Below, in pieces: positions 38,080-49,963 of a stretch of 64,000 nucleotides of DNA; within the stretch, counting starts at the first letter, position 1; every line of letters begins with the position of its first letter. A program made the position numbers and the translations under genes. The DNA is from Rhodosorus marinus (Eukaryota; Rhodophyta; Stylonematophyceae; Stylonematales; Stylonemataceae), in contig JAMWBK010000005.1 of the NCBI GenBank assembly GCA_029953675.1, positions 1,550,001 to 1,614,000 of the forward strand, given 5' to 3'. The notes under the pieces were generated by a model. It did no database searches and was not told where the DNA came from. It worked only from the letters and a program-made list of their open reading frames with translations.

Positions 38080-39941
38080 ATGGCGGCGGCAGATGGGATT
38101 TCGCTGAGGATGGCGGATGGTTTTGGGCCTGGCGAGTTGCAGAAGTCGGATTTGGGGTTGAGCACCGAGATGCTGGACCTGTCCACCTCTGCGTTGGATA
38201 TTTCACGGCTTGCTCTTGAGGAGTCGGAAGTGCTTTCACCATCGACGATTACGTTTTCGAACTGTAGGTCTGCTTCGGAGGATGAGGTACCGAGTGAATG
38301 TGCCTCTGAAGACGACAAAGAGTTTTCGGAGCACAATTCTGGCTACTCCGCAGTTGGCTGCAATGAGCCCGGCAAGCTGAAGACGAGAAGAAAATCATCG
38401 AAGACCCTCTCCACGAAATTCATGCGAAAGCTGGGAATGAAATCTTCTTCTTCTTCTCTTGCAACCGCGTGCGGCGTCGACGATGTACGTGACTGAACGA
38501 CGCAGCTGCTATTCTCAACCCAAGCGAACCATCACGAGATCAAGGCTTATCGCAGATTTTACTCCTATCAACGTAGGAAAAGTACAAAGAGCATTTGGAA
38601 GACCAGCACACAGAGATCTGGACGAAGGAGCTCCTCCCCAATTGGAGCAGAAAGCAAAGCTGTTCTAAAGTTCGTTCGTTGTGCTTCAAGGGAATTCCCT
38701 CCCAGATTCGAGGACAGGTATGAATTATCTTGACGTCAACAATTGACAGTGTTTCGTAGTACTGGAACTAACGAACTAGCTGCATTGGACAAATCATAGG
38801 TGTGGTGCTCTTTGCTCGGGAACAAGCTGAACATCACCGCTGACCTGTTTCAAGTACTGTGCGAGCAAGCGGAAAAGTCAAGAGAGGCGTACGAGGAGGA
38901 GAAAGAGCACATCGAAAACGCTGACGGAGATGTTGGTGGTTTTGGTGGGAAGGCAGAGGAACTTCTCCTGAAGGCCATTTCTACCCACAAGATGATTCTC
39001 CTTGATTTGCCGAGGACGTACCCGGAGCTGGAAATTTTCCGCAATGAAAACAGCCCGTATCGGCAGCATCTTCTTGAGGTTCTTGAGGCGTTTGTTTGCT
39101 TCAGGCCCGAGGTACGATTCGACTGTCCGAAATCGTCATGAGGCAAACGGACTCCTTACAAATCGTTGTTAATCATCCCAATTTTTGCAGGTCGGCTATT
39201 CCCAAGGAATGTCCTTTCTTGCGGCGCTCCTGCTTCTTTACATGGAGCCAGCGGACGCGTTCATGGTCTTCACGAACATTTTGACCTCATCTTGCTTTGT
39301 GAATTTCTACAGAATGAAGATGCCCGAGGTAGGCTTACTCTGAGCAGAACTAGGCGCCTGCCACGCGAATTGCGTAGAAATTTGAGCTGATTGTTTAACC
39401 CCTTGTTTTCGCGACGAAACACAGGTAAAGATGTACATGTATGCTCATGAGAAATTTTTGAAGGAGGAGCTTCCCTATCTGTACAGCCACTTCAAGAAGC
39501 TTGGGATCCATCCAGAAATGTACATGGTGAAGTGGATCATGTGCCTGTTCTGCCAGCTGTTGCCATTGGAGTGTACCTGCAGGATATGGGACTTCTTTTT
39601 CCTCGATGGCGACGTCGCAATTTTTCGAACTGGGTTAGGAATTCTCAAGCTTCTTGAGAAGGACCTTCTGAAGATGTAAGTCCAGTTTCATAACTACCCA
39701 AGACGTTGAAGCCAGCGGAACTAACGCCAACGCTCGCCATTTGTAATGGCGACCTCAAAATTGCAGGTCGTTTGAGCAGATCGCTTACCAACTGTCGCAT
39801 CTACCATCTGACATTGACGAGGATGAGCTCATGCGCTCAGTTCGCAGCGTCCAAGTTGTTACGAACAGGAGGCTGAAGGACCTGTTGAAGGAGGCTTCGT
39901 CCGTATATCGAAAACAAGGATCAAAGAATGAGAACCCTTAA
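38080..39941 (+). CDS. TBC-domain Rab GTPase-activating protein
   Basis: Six exons (38080..38484, 38577..38717, 38800..39111, 39191..39328, 39425..39675, 39767..39941) give 473 residues. The first 135 residues are Ser/Glu-rich and disordered. The TBC domain then has all signatures: FKGIPSQIRGQVWCSLLGN, the arginine-finger motif ILLDLPRTYP (I248-x-x-D251-x-x-R254), the glutamine finger VGYSQGMSFLAA (Y289, Q291), and WIMCLFCQLLPLECTCRIWD near the end. Both catalytic fingers are intact, so it should speed GTP hydrolysis on a Rab. Which Rab cannot be told; the layout resembles TBC1D10/Gyp-type proteins. An extra acidic insertion (EEEKEHIENADGDVGG) sits before the arginine finger. Confidence 0.92.
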
Positions 39942-40300
39942 AAAGCGAGGCTCAACAGTCTTCGTTTAACTTATACATTTTTGTAGTGAATATTCGCGTG
40001 GAGTAATAGTTTATATTTCCGTTTTCTGACTGCTCTGGCCAGTGGACTGTTGTCCCAGCTTTCCAATTATTATTAAGTAACATTTAAACTGTATCACGGT
40101 CTTAAGCAAAATCGTTAGACAACCGATGAGCTCCTTGATTGCCCAGTCCAAAGCTCCCGCGAAGGAAGTGTTGTTGCTCACGATCAGCATGGCATGGCTT
40201 GCTCTTCCGAAACTATGTGCTCTAGTAAAGGCTCTTAGAACGCTACAGCCAGCACCCGGGCAGCATATCCGAGCTAGTTAGTTTCAAGGCAGCAGAGGAG

Positions 40301-41084
40301 CTACTTCACATCGCCAGACGTATTGTCTTCGCTTCTGGAGAGGTTCGACTCCTTGTGCTCATGGAGGTTTTCTGATCCCTCGGGTTTGTCCTTCCACGCA
40401 GCTCCTTTCTTTTGTTTTTTTAGCTCCATCTGCCTCTGCCTTTTCTTCTTGCGCTTCTGAGCCCTGTTTTTGTTGTTGAAAGGGAATGGTTTAATGGCGT
40501 GAGCACTTGGTTCAAGGTGCTTTTATGTCTTGCCACAACCGCACCTCTTCCTAGTTTTTTCCTCCTCCACTTCCTTCTTTTTCACCAGCTCCTCTTCAAA
40601 CTTTCGATCTTTTTCAATCTACGTGATGGTACTATGTTAGTTCCAGCCTGAGAACTAGACTTTCTTAGCGTTCGTGACCATTGCTTACATCAACAGACTG
40701 TTTCTCAAGTTTCTCAATCCTGAACAGCTCCTTCCGTCTCTGGTTTCGGTAAACATGAAAATCCCCACTTCCCGCACCAGCAGTAGATCCAGAAACATTT
40801 TTAGCCTGCGTTAAACCGAATCATTAGAACTCATCGCAAGAAGAACCTAAAATCTTTACTACTCCGAAACTCAAAATACTTACAACCACCTCCCGAGGAT
40901 CAAAGGGAAGCAAACTCGCATCCCAGACGCCGCTCTTCGGCGCGGTTTCCTTGTCGCCCTCATCCGCCATCGTTTCTTCCTCGCTGTCACTTGACAATTT
41001 CAATTGCCTGAGACCAAAAACAGAACACCACCAGCTATGAGTTGCTTTCGTTTCAGACCTCCCCACGTCTTCTTCATCAAACAT
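40301..41084 (-). CDS. PRKRIP1-like spliceosome protein (DUF1168)
   Basis: Four exons (41084..40884, 40805..40689, 40618..40545, 40463..40301) give 184 residues. The family core FDPREVVAKNVSGSTAGAGS and GDFHVYRNQRRKELFRIEKL matches the conserved [20 protein letters not shown] block of PRKRIP1. It is followed by a long charged coiled helix (EKDRKFEEELVKKKEVEEEK, then KRKKKRQRQMELKKQKKG). In the human C* spliceosome PRKRIP1 is a long helix bridging U2 and other parts, so a splicing role is likely. The N-terminal 55 residues are not conserved, and a weak GTCTGA donor near 41057 could remove part of them. The C-terminus is a Ser/Glu tail. Confidence 0.82.
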
Positions 41085-42164
41085 ATATCGTCATGGTAGT
41101 TGGAACGCAAGCGATGCACTTGAAGATGGTGGAGTTCTACGGCAGCCTGCTTTTGGTCAGGCTCGAACTTTTACAAGGGGCGCTTACTTTCCATGGTGAA
41201 GAAGAAGCAGGCCATTGCAGCGCTTACTAGCCTCGGCCAGAAAGCTGGCGCAACGTTCTGGTGAAACCATGCTTCAGGGTGATCTGTACCTACCTTTGGC
41301 GCTGGGGTTTGGCCTAGCTGCCAGAGGCGGATGGGAGAGCATGCACGGACTGCACAAGGCGTTTTCAAAGGATTGTTCAGTCGTTTTAAGTAATAACCAC
41401 GGCGTCGGTGGTCGAAAGCATGATAATGGGACTGACTTGTCGGCGTGACGAAGTATTCCAAGGTCTGCATGAACTCGACAGCTTGCTTCTGATCGGCAGC
41501 ATCCATCCTCTTGGTGGCAGCTATGCATTGGGTTCAATACAAACGCTGGTCTAGTTCTAGAAGTTAATGCGGGGCCGTGCACTGCTCTCAATCCGCTCCA
41601 CAAGTTTTGGTCGTGCGGTGGCATGGTCGGCGAATTGTTGTGGGAAACATACGTTTGGCCATCTGGTTGAACGCTTGAAATGATATCTCCCCTCCTGTGA
41701 GCAAATTGAATGCTAAAAACAGCAGCCATGTTTGAGCGCGTCTTTGTGCCCTCTGGTGATGAGATCCCCAGCAGTACCAGAGGCGAGAACGGAAACGACG
41801 AAAACAACAGAGCTGCCGGCAGCTAGCTCCATCGTCCTCATCGCAGCGGGTGCATGTGGTTCCTGTCAGGTCTTTGCTAGAAGAAACGTTCTGACCGCTT
41901 GCTCATCGTAAGTCAAGAGCGGAAATCTACATGCGTTCCAGTTCCCGATCGGAGAGCATCATCGTTGCTTTGAGTTCCTTCGTTAGTCTTTTTACACTGC
42001 CTGAAGCTGTCGACAATTTTTCGCCGGGTGGTGGGAAGCTACTGGTTCCGCCCTACCAATCGATCTAGTTGTACATTGCTTAGTGATTAGTTTTCAGCTT
42101 CTTCGAAGCCTTCGCATACTTCCCCTCCAGCAGGTTCGACGATAGGTTTGACGATAGGTTTGCG
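41085..42164 (-). other. Unresolved stretch, possible small membrane-protein gene
   Basis: Minus-strand sequence from ATG 41833 reads a hydrophobic start (MELAAGSSVVFVVSVLASG) that can splice to GEISFQAFNQMAKR. Further down come ATKRMDAADQKQAVEFMQ and, near 41270-41180, a hydrophobic stretch (FWPRLVSAAMACFFFTME). This hints at a multi-exon membrane protein, but I could not find one set of splice sites that keeps the frame to a stop, and no family is certain. Plus-strand frames here look like chance. The part 41840-42164 shows nothing except a 13-bp tandem word (GACGATAGGTTT twice, near 42140). Confidence 0.25.
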
Positions 42165-43838
42165 CTACTCTTTGCGCCACGATTTCCATTTTTTTCTGTT
42201 TGGGTAGTTTAGGGACGATACACGATTAGCACTTTTCAGAGAATTTCGCAGATACTCTTTGCCATCTATGAAAAGTTCTACGCAGCAGCGACACGTACTG
42301 ACTTTGGTCGCCCAACCAGTATCCTTATTTGGGTCCAGTGGTGTCACTGGTCTAGGCTTGTACGGGTCTCCGTTTACCAAAGCGCATCTTTTCGGCAACG
42401 GTTCCTCCTACAAGACGAAACGCGGAGAGAATGAAAGGCAGGGGCGATCAGAATCAATACAAACGGACGCGACTTAAGAATGGGGGAGCGTACCCTGAAG
42501 AACTCATGTTCTAGCGCTTGCTCGGCTGTAATCCGCTTTGACGGATCATACTCAAGCAATTTGGAAAGGAGGTCAAAGCCAGATGTCCCTGGTCTAAGGG
42601 CTGGTACTCGTTCATGCAAGATGTTCTTACTCTCCCTCCAGTTCTGCGCTTCGTTCCTGAGAAAGATTTTAGAGCGTGAGACATGAGTAAATAGAAAGTA
42701 ATTCGAGAGGCAGATGCTCTTGTTGTGTCTGAAAACGCGCGTACCAGTGCTGCAAGTCCACGATCCCGGGCCACTCCTTCTGAGTAGGTTTGCCAAGAAT
42801 TCTAAAAATCTGGGATACTTGATCCGACTGGAACGGATTCCGATCCTCTCCTTTCCGAATCTTTTCTTGACCTTGAAATAGAGGTTTGCTCGTGATGAGC
42901 TCCGCAAATATGCACCCGATTGCCCAAATGTCAACAGCCTTCGTGTAGTGTTTTGCCCCTGCCAGTGGACACCGAGGAAATGGTCTCAGCGGTGAGGAGC
43001 CCACTCCTGAAGGAAACATCTAGGACCCACATACCTAACAGTAGCTCTGGTGCTCTGTACCAAATTGTCACTACAACACTGTCCACATCTGTGAATGGAC
43101 GAAGCGGTGCTTGGAACAGTCTTGCAAGACCAAAGTCTGCTATCTTCACACATCCCTGTTCTTCAACAGGTTTGTCCGAGCCGGTGACAAGAATGTTGGA
43201 AGGCTTCAAGTCTCTGTGGATAACCCAATTTTTGTGCAGGTAGTTGATCCCCTGCAAAATCTGCCACAATAAGGACTTAACAGTTACCGGATCCATTCCA
43301 GCTCCCTACAACGGCGCGTGGAGAGCAAAGGAATCAGTTGCCTCGGATTTTCCACAGGTGAGAGCTGTACGCTGGAAATTACCTGATGAGCATGATTGCT
43401 TCTGATCATTTCGAGGAGGTCATGATCCGCGTAGTCAAAAACGAGATACAGAGCCTTGTCATCGGGATCAAGCATCACATCCATCAAGTCGACAATGTAA
43501 TCGTGTGAGAGCTCTCGAAGGAGCTTGATCTCTCGGATAGCCGTCGGAGAGATACCATCCCCACTTCTAAAAGACTTAAACTTCTTTACAGCCACAGAGC
43601 GCTTCGCCACTGCCACTTCACCTTCAGCGATCACCTGGGCCTTGTACACTAGTCCATACGTTCCTTCCCCAATCTTCCCGATAGGATCATACTTGTCTCT
43701 ACAAACCGAGGACAAAAACAAAGCCAGTGAAGAACCGTAGAGTTGAGTTACAGGTGCAGGGCTCGTGAAATACCCTCCGCCAAAACCTAAAAACAGGAGA
43801 AGTCTTCCTTACCGGAGAGACTTTCTCAACATCGTCAT
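42165..43838 (-). CDS. CDK8: Mediator cyclin-dependent kinase CDK8 (CDKE)
   Basis: Six exons (43838..43813, 43698..43383, 43305..43035, 42958..42745, 42656..42494, 42407..42165) give 410 residues. The kinase is intact: [10 protein letters not shown], catalytic Lys47 in VAVKKF, the cyclin-binding helix [16 protein letters not shown] with Asp146, DFG at 171-173 and [17 protein letters not shown]8 hallmarks are [45 protein letters not shown] and the post-kinase [13 protein letters not shown] as in plant CDKE. CDK8 with cyclin C forms the Mediator kinase module that modulates RNA polymerase II. The first exon codes only eight residues. A basic insert (VAVAKRS) precedes the catalytic Lys. The long Gln-rich tail of animal CDK8 is absent, and the last 45 residues may be read-through of an intron. 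Confidence 0.9.
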
Positions 43839-44444
43839 CTCAAAGGATTCATCAGCACTTGAATGAAACGCTTGCTTTAGACGGTGATCTCATCTTATTT
43901 CAGTTATAGAAAAGGTTACAGAAAAACAAGTCCCAAGGCGTCTCTAGTCAAAAACTAAAATGAAAAGTCCAGTGATCTACTTCAGCTCCTGCATCAGCTT
44001 GGAATCTCACCCGCCCCCTGCTCCTCAGCTCCTTCCTCAGCATTTACATTGTATAAAGAGCTGCCGGTGAGAGAAGAGACGATGGGAGTCGAGGGGAGGA
44101 AGGGGACTGGAGAGTATGTAGCTGTAGAAGACAATTTCATCATTCTCTTTATCTGTACATTTAGGTTTTGGTTAGATAGTGTGCTTAAGTTCACCTTCTT
44201 AAGGTCTCTTTGAAGCGTACTTTTTAAAGGGGGGGGGAGGTTCTTAGGTGAATTTTTTTTGGTCGCAATTCGTGTTTCTGGCCCCACGCGCAAGTACGGG
44301 AACAGGATTGCACTAGGTCGAGTTTGAGAGTACACGTTGTCGCTAGTCTTTCGATAAGGGGTGCTCGCTTAGGAATCTCTTGCTTTTGGATTGTTTGGTG
44401 GGATTTCGCTGAGGCGATTCACAGTTTTTGTGGTTTAGTGAGAA
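43839..44444. other. Divergent gap between CDK8 and DIM1
   Basis: 606 bp between two divergent genes. A short G run lies near 44229. A minus frame at 43994-44335 is unrecognised. Both promoters should be here, but no motif can be named. Confidence 0.5.
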
Positions 44445-45067
44445 ATGTCGTATCTACTGCCCCGTAAGCTCTCAATTGTCGAAGTCTAGTTTCCTGTGGT
44501 TGGTTGTACGTACGAAACTGAGAATTTTATCCTTCGTTTGGCCTTACTCTAGATTTACGAAGCGGCTGGGCGGTTGACCAGGCGATTTTGACCGAGGAGA
44601 ATAGAGCTGTCGTTTGTAGGTTTGGGTCCGACACTGATCCGACATGTATGTTGATGGACGAGACACTATTCAAGGCCGCTGAGAAAGTTAAAAACTTTGC
44701 TGTCATATACCTCGTCGACATTCAGGAGGTCCCGGACTTCAACTCCATGTACGAACTTTATGATCCGTGTACAATCATGTTTTTCTTCCGGAACAAGCAT
44801 ATTATGGTGGATCTCGGAACTGGAAACAATAACAAGATCAACTGGCCCTTGCAAGATGTGCAAGAGTTCATAGACATTGTGGAGGTAGGGTTCAGCATCC
44901 GTTCTGGTGGGAATTCGTTGACGTTCACATCAATGCCAACAGTTTTCATTAACCACCGTGGTGTCGCTTATGCTTGCTCGTAACCGTAGGTTGTGTACAG
45001 AGGTGCTCGAAAAGGGAGAGGTTTGGTCATCTCTCCGAAGGACTATTCGACCAAGTACCGTTACTAG
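44445..45067 (+). CDS. DIM1: U5 snRNP protein DIM1 / thioredoxin-like 4A
   Basis: Three exons (44445..44463, 44553..44884, 44990..45067) give 142 residues, exactly the family length. The first exon codes only MSYLLP plus one base. The protein has the thioredoxin-like fold without a CXXC. Conserved blocks are AEKVKNFAVIYLVDI, EVPDFNSMYELYDPCTIMFFF, GTGNNNKINWPL and the C-terminal VISPKDYSTKYRY. DIM1 (Dib1 in yeast) sits in U5/tri-snRNP and leaves during spliceosome activation. Two normally invariant positions differ: FGSDTDPTC where most species have FGHDWDPTC, and VVCRF for VVIRF. The gene converges with the HEAT-repeat gene, with under 100 bp between their stops. Confidence 0.96.
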
Positions 45068-45165
45068 GTGTTCACCCAAGAACGGTCAAATTCAACTTGT
45101 TCTCTCTCGAGCTCTGAAGCTCTTCTTTATTTACATTCGTTCTTGATAAATTTCGTCGTACTCTC

Positions 45166-48100
45166 TCACTGGAAAAAGCAGCTTTGCACAATTAGGTTAA
45201 GATTAGTATGGAGGGCGGAAGAACCTAAGTCACGAGTGCTCGCAGCAAGTCGGACAATCCCCTCCAGGGCCGAACGTGCGGTGGGACTCGATCCACGCCA
45301 CAAATTTCTAGCCTCAATTCCAACGTCGTCCTCCCTGTGCACCAGCTCCACGGTGAACTCGGGTATACCAAGTGCTCGCAACACGTAACAGAGGACTGAC
45401 CGAAACTCTTCCGCAGAATATATCTGCTCATCAACAGCTGGTTCACTATGGGAGCTCATCAGTCTTTGAGAAAGGGTGAGCGCCAGGGAGGCTAGTTCGT
45501 CCGACAAGCTTTCCTATGTTCCGTACACACAGGAAAGAAATTATAAGAAAACTGGTGAGCGTCAGCAAGCTCTTTCAGCGCGCCGCCGATAGGATACCTT
45601 GTAGCGTGCCGAGGAAACCACGCCTGGGGCGTATTCACCACCCTCCAGCTTCCGGATGGCAGACAGCAATGCTCTCCAACATACAGCATCGAACCCGTCC
45701 ACTGCAGTGCAGGGCCTAGTTCTGGAGGGTACGGGAAGCCGTGCAAGTGACCGACAAGCACCTATGCATACCTTGCAGTTGCCAGAATCTCTCAGCGCAG
45801 CGCTGAGCCCTTGCAGTGCAGCCTCCCAAGCACGATCTGCTTCGTGCGGTATGACCGGAGCAAGCGCATGACACGCGTTCCACCTAACTTTGACGTGTTG
45901 CTGCTGATCTGCTGCAGAGGCTGACACGACTTCCACCAATAGGTCCAGCTCGTTTCTTTCCTGCTCCTGGAAAAGCTTATCGATCAGAGCCGCGGCTGCT
46001 CTCATCGCTGCAGCGCGAATCGTCCAGGAGCTGCAGGATAATCCGTCATGAACAGCGTTGGCTATCTGGGCGTACTCGGAATCCGTGAAATGCCCAGCTT
46101 CAACCAACGACGAAAGGCTCGTTAAGCTTCTCGCACGAATATCAGATTGGCTCTCCCTAGCGCCGCTAAGTATGACCTGGTAGCACGCGTTGAACGAGTT
46201 CCGAATTCCAGAAAACCTCTCAAAGCCTTTGATGTACAAATGAGGTCGTTCAGTCATCCGTGAGGTGTTTATCGGAGATAGTTTTCGCCGATGGAAAGGC
46301 CTTACCAACTAGGTCGCCGATGGCAGAAACTGCGACTGCTCTTACGCGAAGGTCCTTGTCCGAGGCACCGCTCAATATAGTCGTTGAGACCTCTTTCGCA
46401 GTGCTGGCATCCAGCAATTGAAAAGAATCGTTGGGTATCGTTGCTAGAACTGCTATGGATGTCGCTCGTACGCTATGGAAAGAATCCCGAGCAGCCGCCC
46501 GCAGTTGCACAGAGATCACTTCCCACCACCAACCAGGAGTCAGAAAGCTTTCTCGAGAAGCCGCCATGTTCTTGATGCACCGAACAGCATGCAGCCTCAA
46601 CGCTTGAGTCTGGTTCACATCTAGAGCATCTGCAAGCAGAGAGCTTACAAAGTGCCAATGCTCCCCTATTTCAACGGCGTAGTTGATGCACATGGACTCT
46701 ATGCCAAGTACAATCTCTGCTCGAGGAACAGATGGATCCGGATTATAGTACAAGGACGAAAATGACGATAGTAGACCAGCAGGATGACCTGGAGATGGGC
46801 GAAAAGAGTTTAGGTCCCAGAGAAGTCCGCCCAAGATATTGCCTTTTTCGATGACGCTTACGAATACGTTCGGCCAGAAATCCACTTGACGGTGCGGCGT
46901 GGGCGTAGTGCGTGGCGATCGAAGAAAGTGCTCCGGCTCTAACTGTTGCATCTGTTGACGGGCTAAAGCAAAGCCCTTCGAGCTCATTCATCAGCTCCAG
47001 AGACATAGTTTCTGAAATGGAAGGAGGTGGAGCGCTTATCGCAAGCGTACTCGCACACCGCACCACCTGAGCAAGCACTGTTGGATTTGTCTCATCCTTC
47101 AGGGATTGAGTCAAAACGTGGCAAGCTGCTTCCGCGTTCTTCGTCATCTTTTCGGAGAGGCTCATGAAGGAGGTCCTAGCTTGGGTACCCCCACCACGAG
47201 AATCTGTACTCGATTTCAATGGTTGAGTGAACAGCTTCCGCGAACGACTGATCATCTTTCCAAGGGCTCCTAACGCAGCTCCTCTTATCTGCGGAGAGCT
47301 GAGTGGAAGGTAAAATCTCATGGCCTCAGCGAGGTGCCGCAATTTTTTTCAATCCTTCGGGCGCTTCCTTTCGAAAGGTACTTCCTTACCTATTAGTCAA
47401 GATTAGCGATGCAAGAACCTGCTCGTCATGAGACTCATTATCACCGTATCCGCAAGGAAGAAATAGTGCCCACGCCGTGGCGGCTGCATCAGGTAGCTGC
47501 TTCATAAACGCGGTGAGCACGTTCAGAACCGCTAGTATCTCTCCTTCGTAGAGATGAGCCGGATCGAGCCCGTTCCGCCTGCTGAGCTTTTGACTAGTTG
47601 ATCCAGTGTTCAGGCTGAGAAGGATCTAAAAGGGGTTCAATTGAAGTTCGACAGAGCCAGAGAACCGAAGAGAACCGACTGTACCTCGTGAAGCGTCTCG
47701 CTTATTGATCTGGTGAATCCCGACGGTTCCTGAGTTTTGTTCAAGCTTGGTATGAGCTCAGCCATTTCATCAAGAGCGAGTATCGCCGCTTTAGTGTTGA
47801 TACCAATAGCCTTTTGAACGACTTGCTGAAGCGACACTATGGCAGTGAATGGTTGACTTTTCTGCAACTTTTTCAAGTCACAGAGCAAGCGAGATTGCTC
47901 GAGAACGTCTTGAGAAGTCAGCGCTAGTTTTCCCAGGCTTTTGGCACACGAAGCGATCGCCATCTCATCTTCAATGCTAAGCAACTGCTTTTTCGCCAGT
48001 GCAAGCAGAATTTGCGCGCAAATTTGATCTCGAGGAAATCCCAGTAGAATGGAAACCAGCGCACCAGTCGCCTTCGTTGAGAACACTGAAGACCTGAATC

Positions 48101-48459
48101 ACATGAAATCAGAACACAATTCGAAGTGTGAATACTTCAAGTCGCTGAACCGTTGAGGTTGTTCTATGCCCTCAGTACCTCGGTAAGTTCCCCGCAATCT
48201 GCAGCATGATTCTGAAAACTGGGGAAATATTCTCCAATGGATGTTCTACGGCGAATCGCGCCATGTCCATGAGAAGGACCTCCGTGTCCTGCGAGCTCCG
48301 GGCCCTTTCTTCCGCCGCTCTGCAGAAATCTTTCACAACCAAGTCATCTGGGAGCCCGGATAACGGCTCATTCAGTATGACGTTCAAGTGACTTAGTTCT
48401 CGTAAGCAATTCGACCTCGGCCGAAGCATATCGTCATCCCCTTCACCAAGTTCCATCAT
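45166..48459 (-). CDS. HEAT-repeat protein, HEATR6-like
   Basis: Seven exons (48459..48179, 48093..47685, 47625..47419, 47324..46862, 46788..46306, 46226..45598, 45513..45166) join in phase and give 939 residues. Nearly the whole protein is paired helices of HEAT type, for example VRATSIAVLATIPNDSFQLL, DKDLRVRAVAVSAIGDLV, SWTIRAAAMRAAAALIDKLF and QHVKVRWNACHALAPVI. HEAT arrays are protein-binding scaffolds. The arrangement and the VRWNACHAL-type repeats resemble HEATR6, whose function is poorly known; importin or condensin relatives are alternatives. The N-terminal 95 residues are acidic, without repeats. The intron between 47419 and 47324 is the least certain, since a GTAAGG donor close by does not keep the frame. 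Confidence 0.72.
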
Positions 48460-48868
48460 GGAACCTGTGGGCCCTGCTCAGGTCTCACAAAACTTTTGTT
48501 CCTCAGCACATCTCCATAGATTCTGAATCAGAAATAAATACTAAATCCCGGAAGGATCATACAATGATCGGAGACGACTCCGTTTGCACTGGCTGCCTTC
48601 TGCTTCACTCTCCCCGACAAAGAGTGGCGCGCTTCCTTCCGTGAATGGCCAATAAATACCTCGCCGTTATTTTCCCGCGGTTTTTCAAATTTTGAAAAGA
48701 AACAACTGTCTTTTGACTAGAATTTCATCGTCTGCGCCTACTATAAAGCAGGAGGGATTCGGTGTGCAGGTTCAGGTCTGAAGGCGAGAACTAGGATAAG
48801 AATTGATCGGTTCTGCATACTGCTCGTGGGAAAAGAAAGTTTTGCAGCTGGTAGTCTGTGTCTCATGA

Positions 48869-49240
48869 TCAACGTAATTGTCTACATTCAGTGTTTTCCC
48901 GCGACTGTTGGGCATATCCGGGTATGGAATATCTACTTCCAGGCGATGCCCGTGAAGCATCCGTGTACAGCCTTCCCTTTGCCTTGCTAGCACTTTCGGT
49001 CTTAGTTTGCAAAACTTCATCTTCCGTGCTCCTTAGGGCTTCAGGATACGTTTTGCCTGAACTCAATCCCTTCACCCTTGGTGTGCAACTCCCATCGACA
49101 GCTTCAGTACTGCGAATGGAATATCTGGTCGAGTACGCTGCGCCAAATGCATTGCACAGCCTATCAGCTCCCTGAAGGGCACATCCTTTGATTTTGTCAT
49201 CAGCACTGCCGTAACCACCTCCTGTACTTTCATCCTCCAA
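48869..49240 (-). CDS. Possible exon, unknown protein
   Basis: A 124-codon open stretch with a Gly/Ser/Thr-rich, low-hydrophobicity composition (EDESTGGGYGSADDKIKG, AFGAAYSTRYSIRSTEAVDG). It looks like a disordered region, not a fold I know. An upstream piece at about 49300-49420 could join it only through an intron near 31 nt, which is too short, so the model is open. No family is named. Confidence 0.25.
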   Translation of the reverse strand: MEDESTGGGYGSADDKIKGCALQGADRLCNAFGAAYSTRYSIRSTEAVDGSCTPRVKGLSSGKTYPEALRSTEDEVLQTKTESASKAKGRLYTDASRASPGSRYSIPGYAQQSRENTECRQLR

Positions 49241-49963
49241 GGAAACTTGACGAGCGAGAATTGTAGTTACACCTACATCAATATAAATGCGTCAAATCTG
49301 TTTTGGAGCGTCTCAATAAGTTCGATTGCAGGCCTGGCGACGCCGGCTTTGAAGGGCGAAAGTACAGGAGCAGGTTGCAGCGGTGCTGATGACAAGATAC
49401 TTGACGAGCTTAGTTCATAGGTAGCCTATTCGCGGTAAGCAGCACTTTCACTATTTCTTGTCCGATTCCATGGCGCGGTATCAGTTTGCGAGAATGGAGT
49501 ACATAGTAAAGTGCTGGTGTCTATTGCGCCTGCTGTTCGCGTCCATTCTGGCGAACGGAATTCCAACTCCGCCGTGACCGCCTAAGCTAATCCTTAGTGC
49601 GTTCGTAACTTCAGGGCCTCAGGGTCTATAACAAGCTCCTTGACATGTTCGTCGTTTATATCCAAGTCCTCGCCCCTGGATTCAGCCCTCTGTGCTGCGA
49701 TTCCATCGCAGTACCTTTCCGAGCGGCATCCGGAAGCGAAGAGTTTGTGTTTGCGAGGGAGTTTTCTCTTTGCCTGAGGTTAAGACATTTCCACGCAGAG
49801 CAATACCCGCTTCGCGCAAGTGATCAAGGGTCCCGGGGAAAGTCATCGTTTTAAGAGAACATTACGTTCAGGGAGTTAGTGTCGCAGGCAAAGGCCAAGC
49901 CCTTGAGCCAAGCTCAAACTGTTCACAAGAACAACATACACACGGGCGCGTGTGAAGTGCGTG

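Noticed and set aside
37743-38336. Minus-strand open frame of 197 codons.
   Set aside because: Antisense to the Ser-rich first exon of the TBC gene. Its Ser/Pro/Asn-rich translation is a mirror of low-complexity coding.
45716-45771. Intron in the HEAT-repeat gene starting at GTATGC.
   Set aside because: The frame stays open across it and reads like a HEAT helix (KVCIGACRSLARLP). Removing it with the available AG breaks the frame.
47336-47395. GTAAGG donor in the HEAT-repeat gene after LILTN.
   Set aside because: No acceptor keeps the downstream frame past an in-frame TGA, so a phase-0 donor at 47418 was used instead. This remains the weakest junction in that gene.
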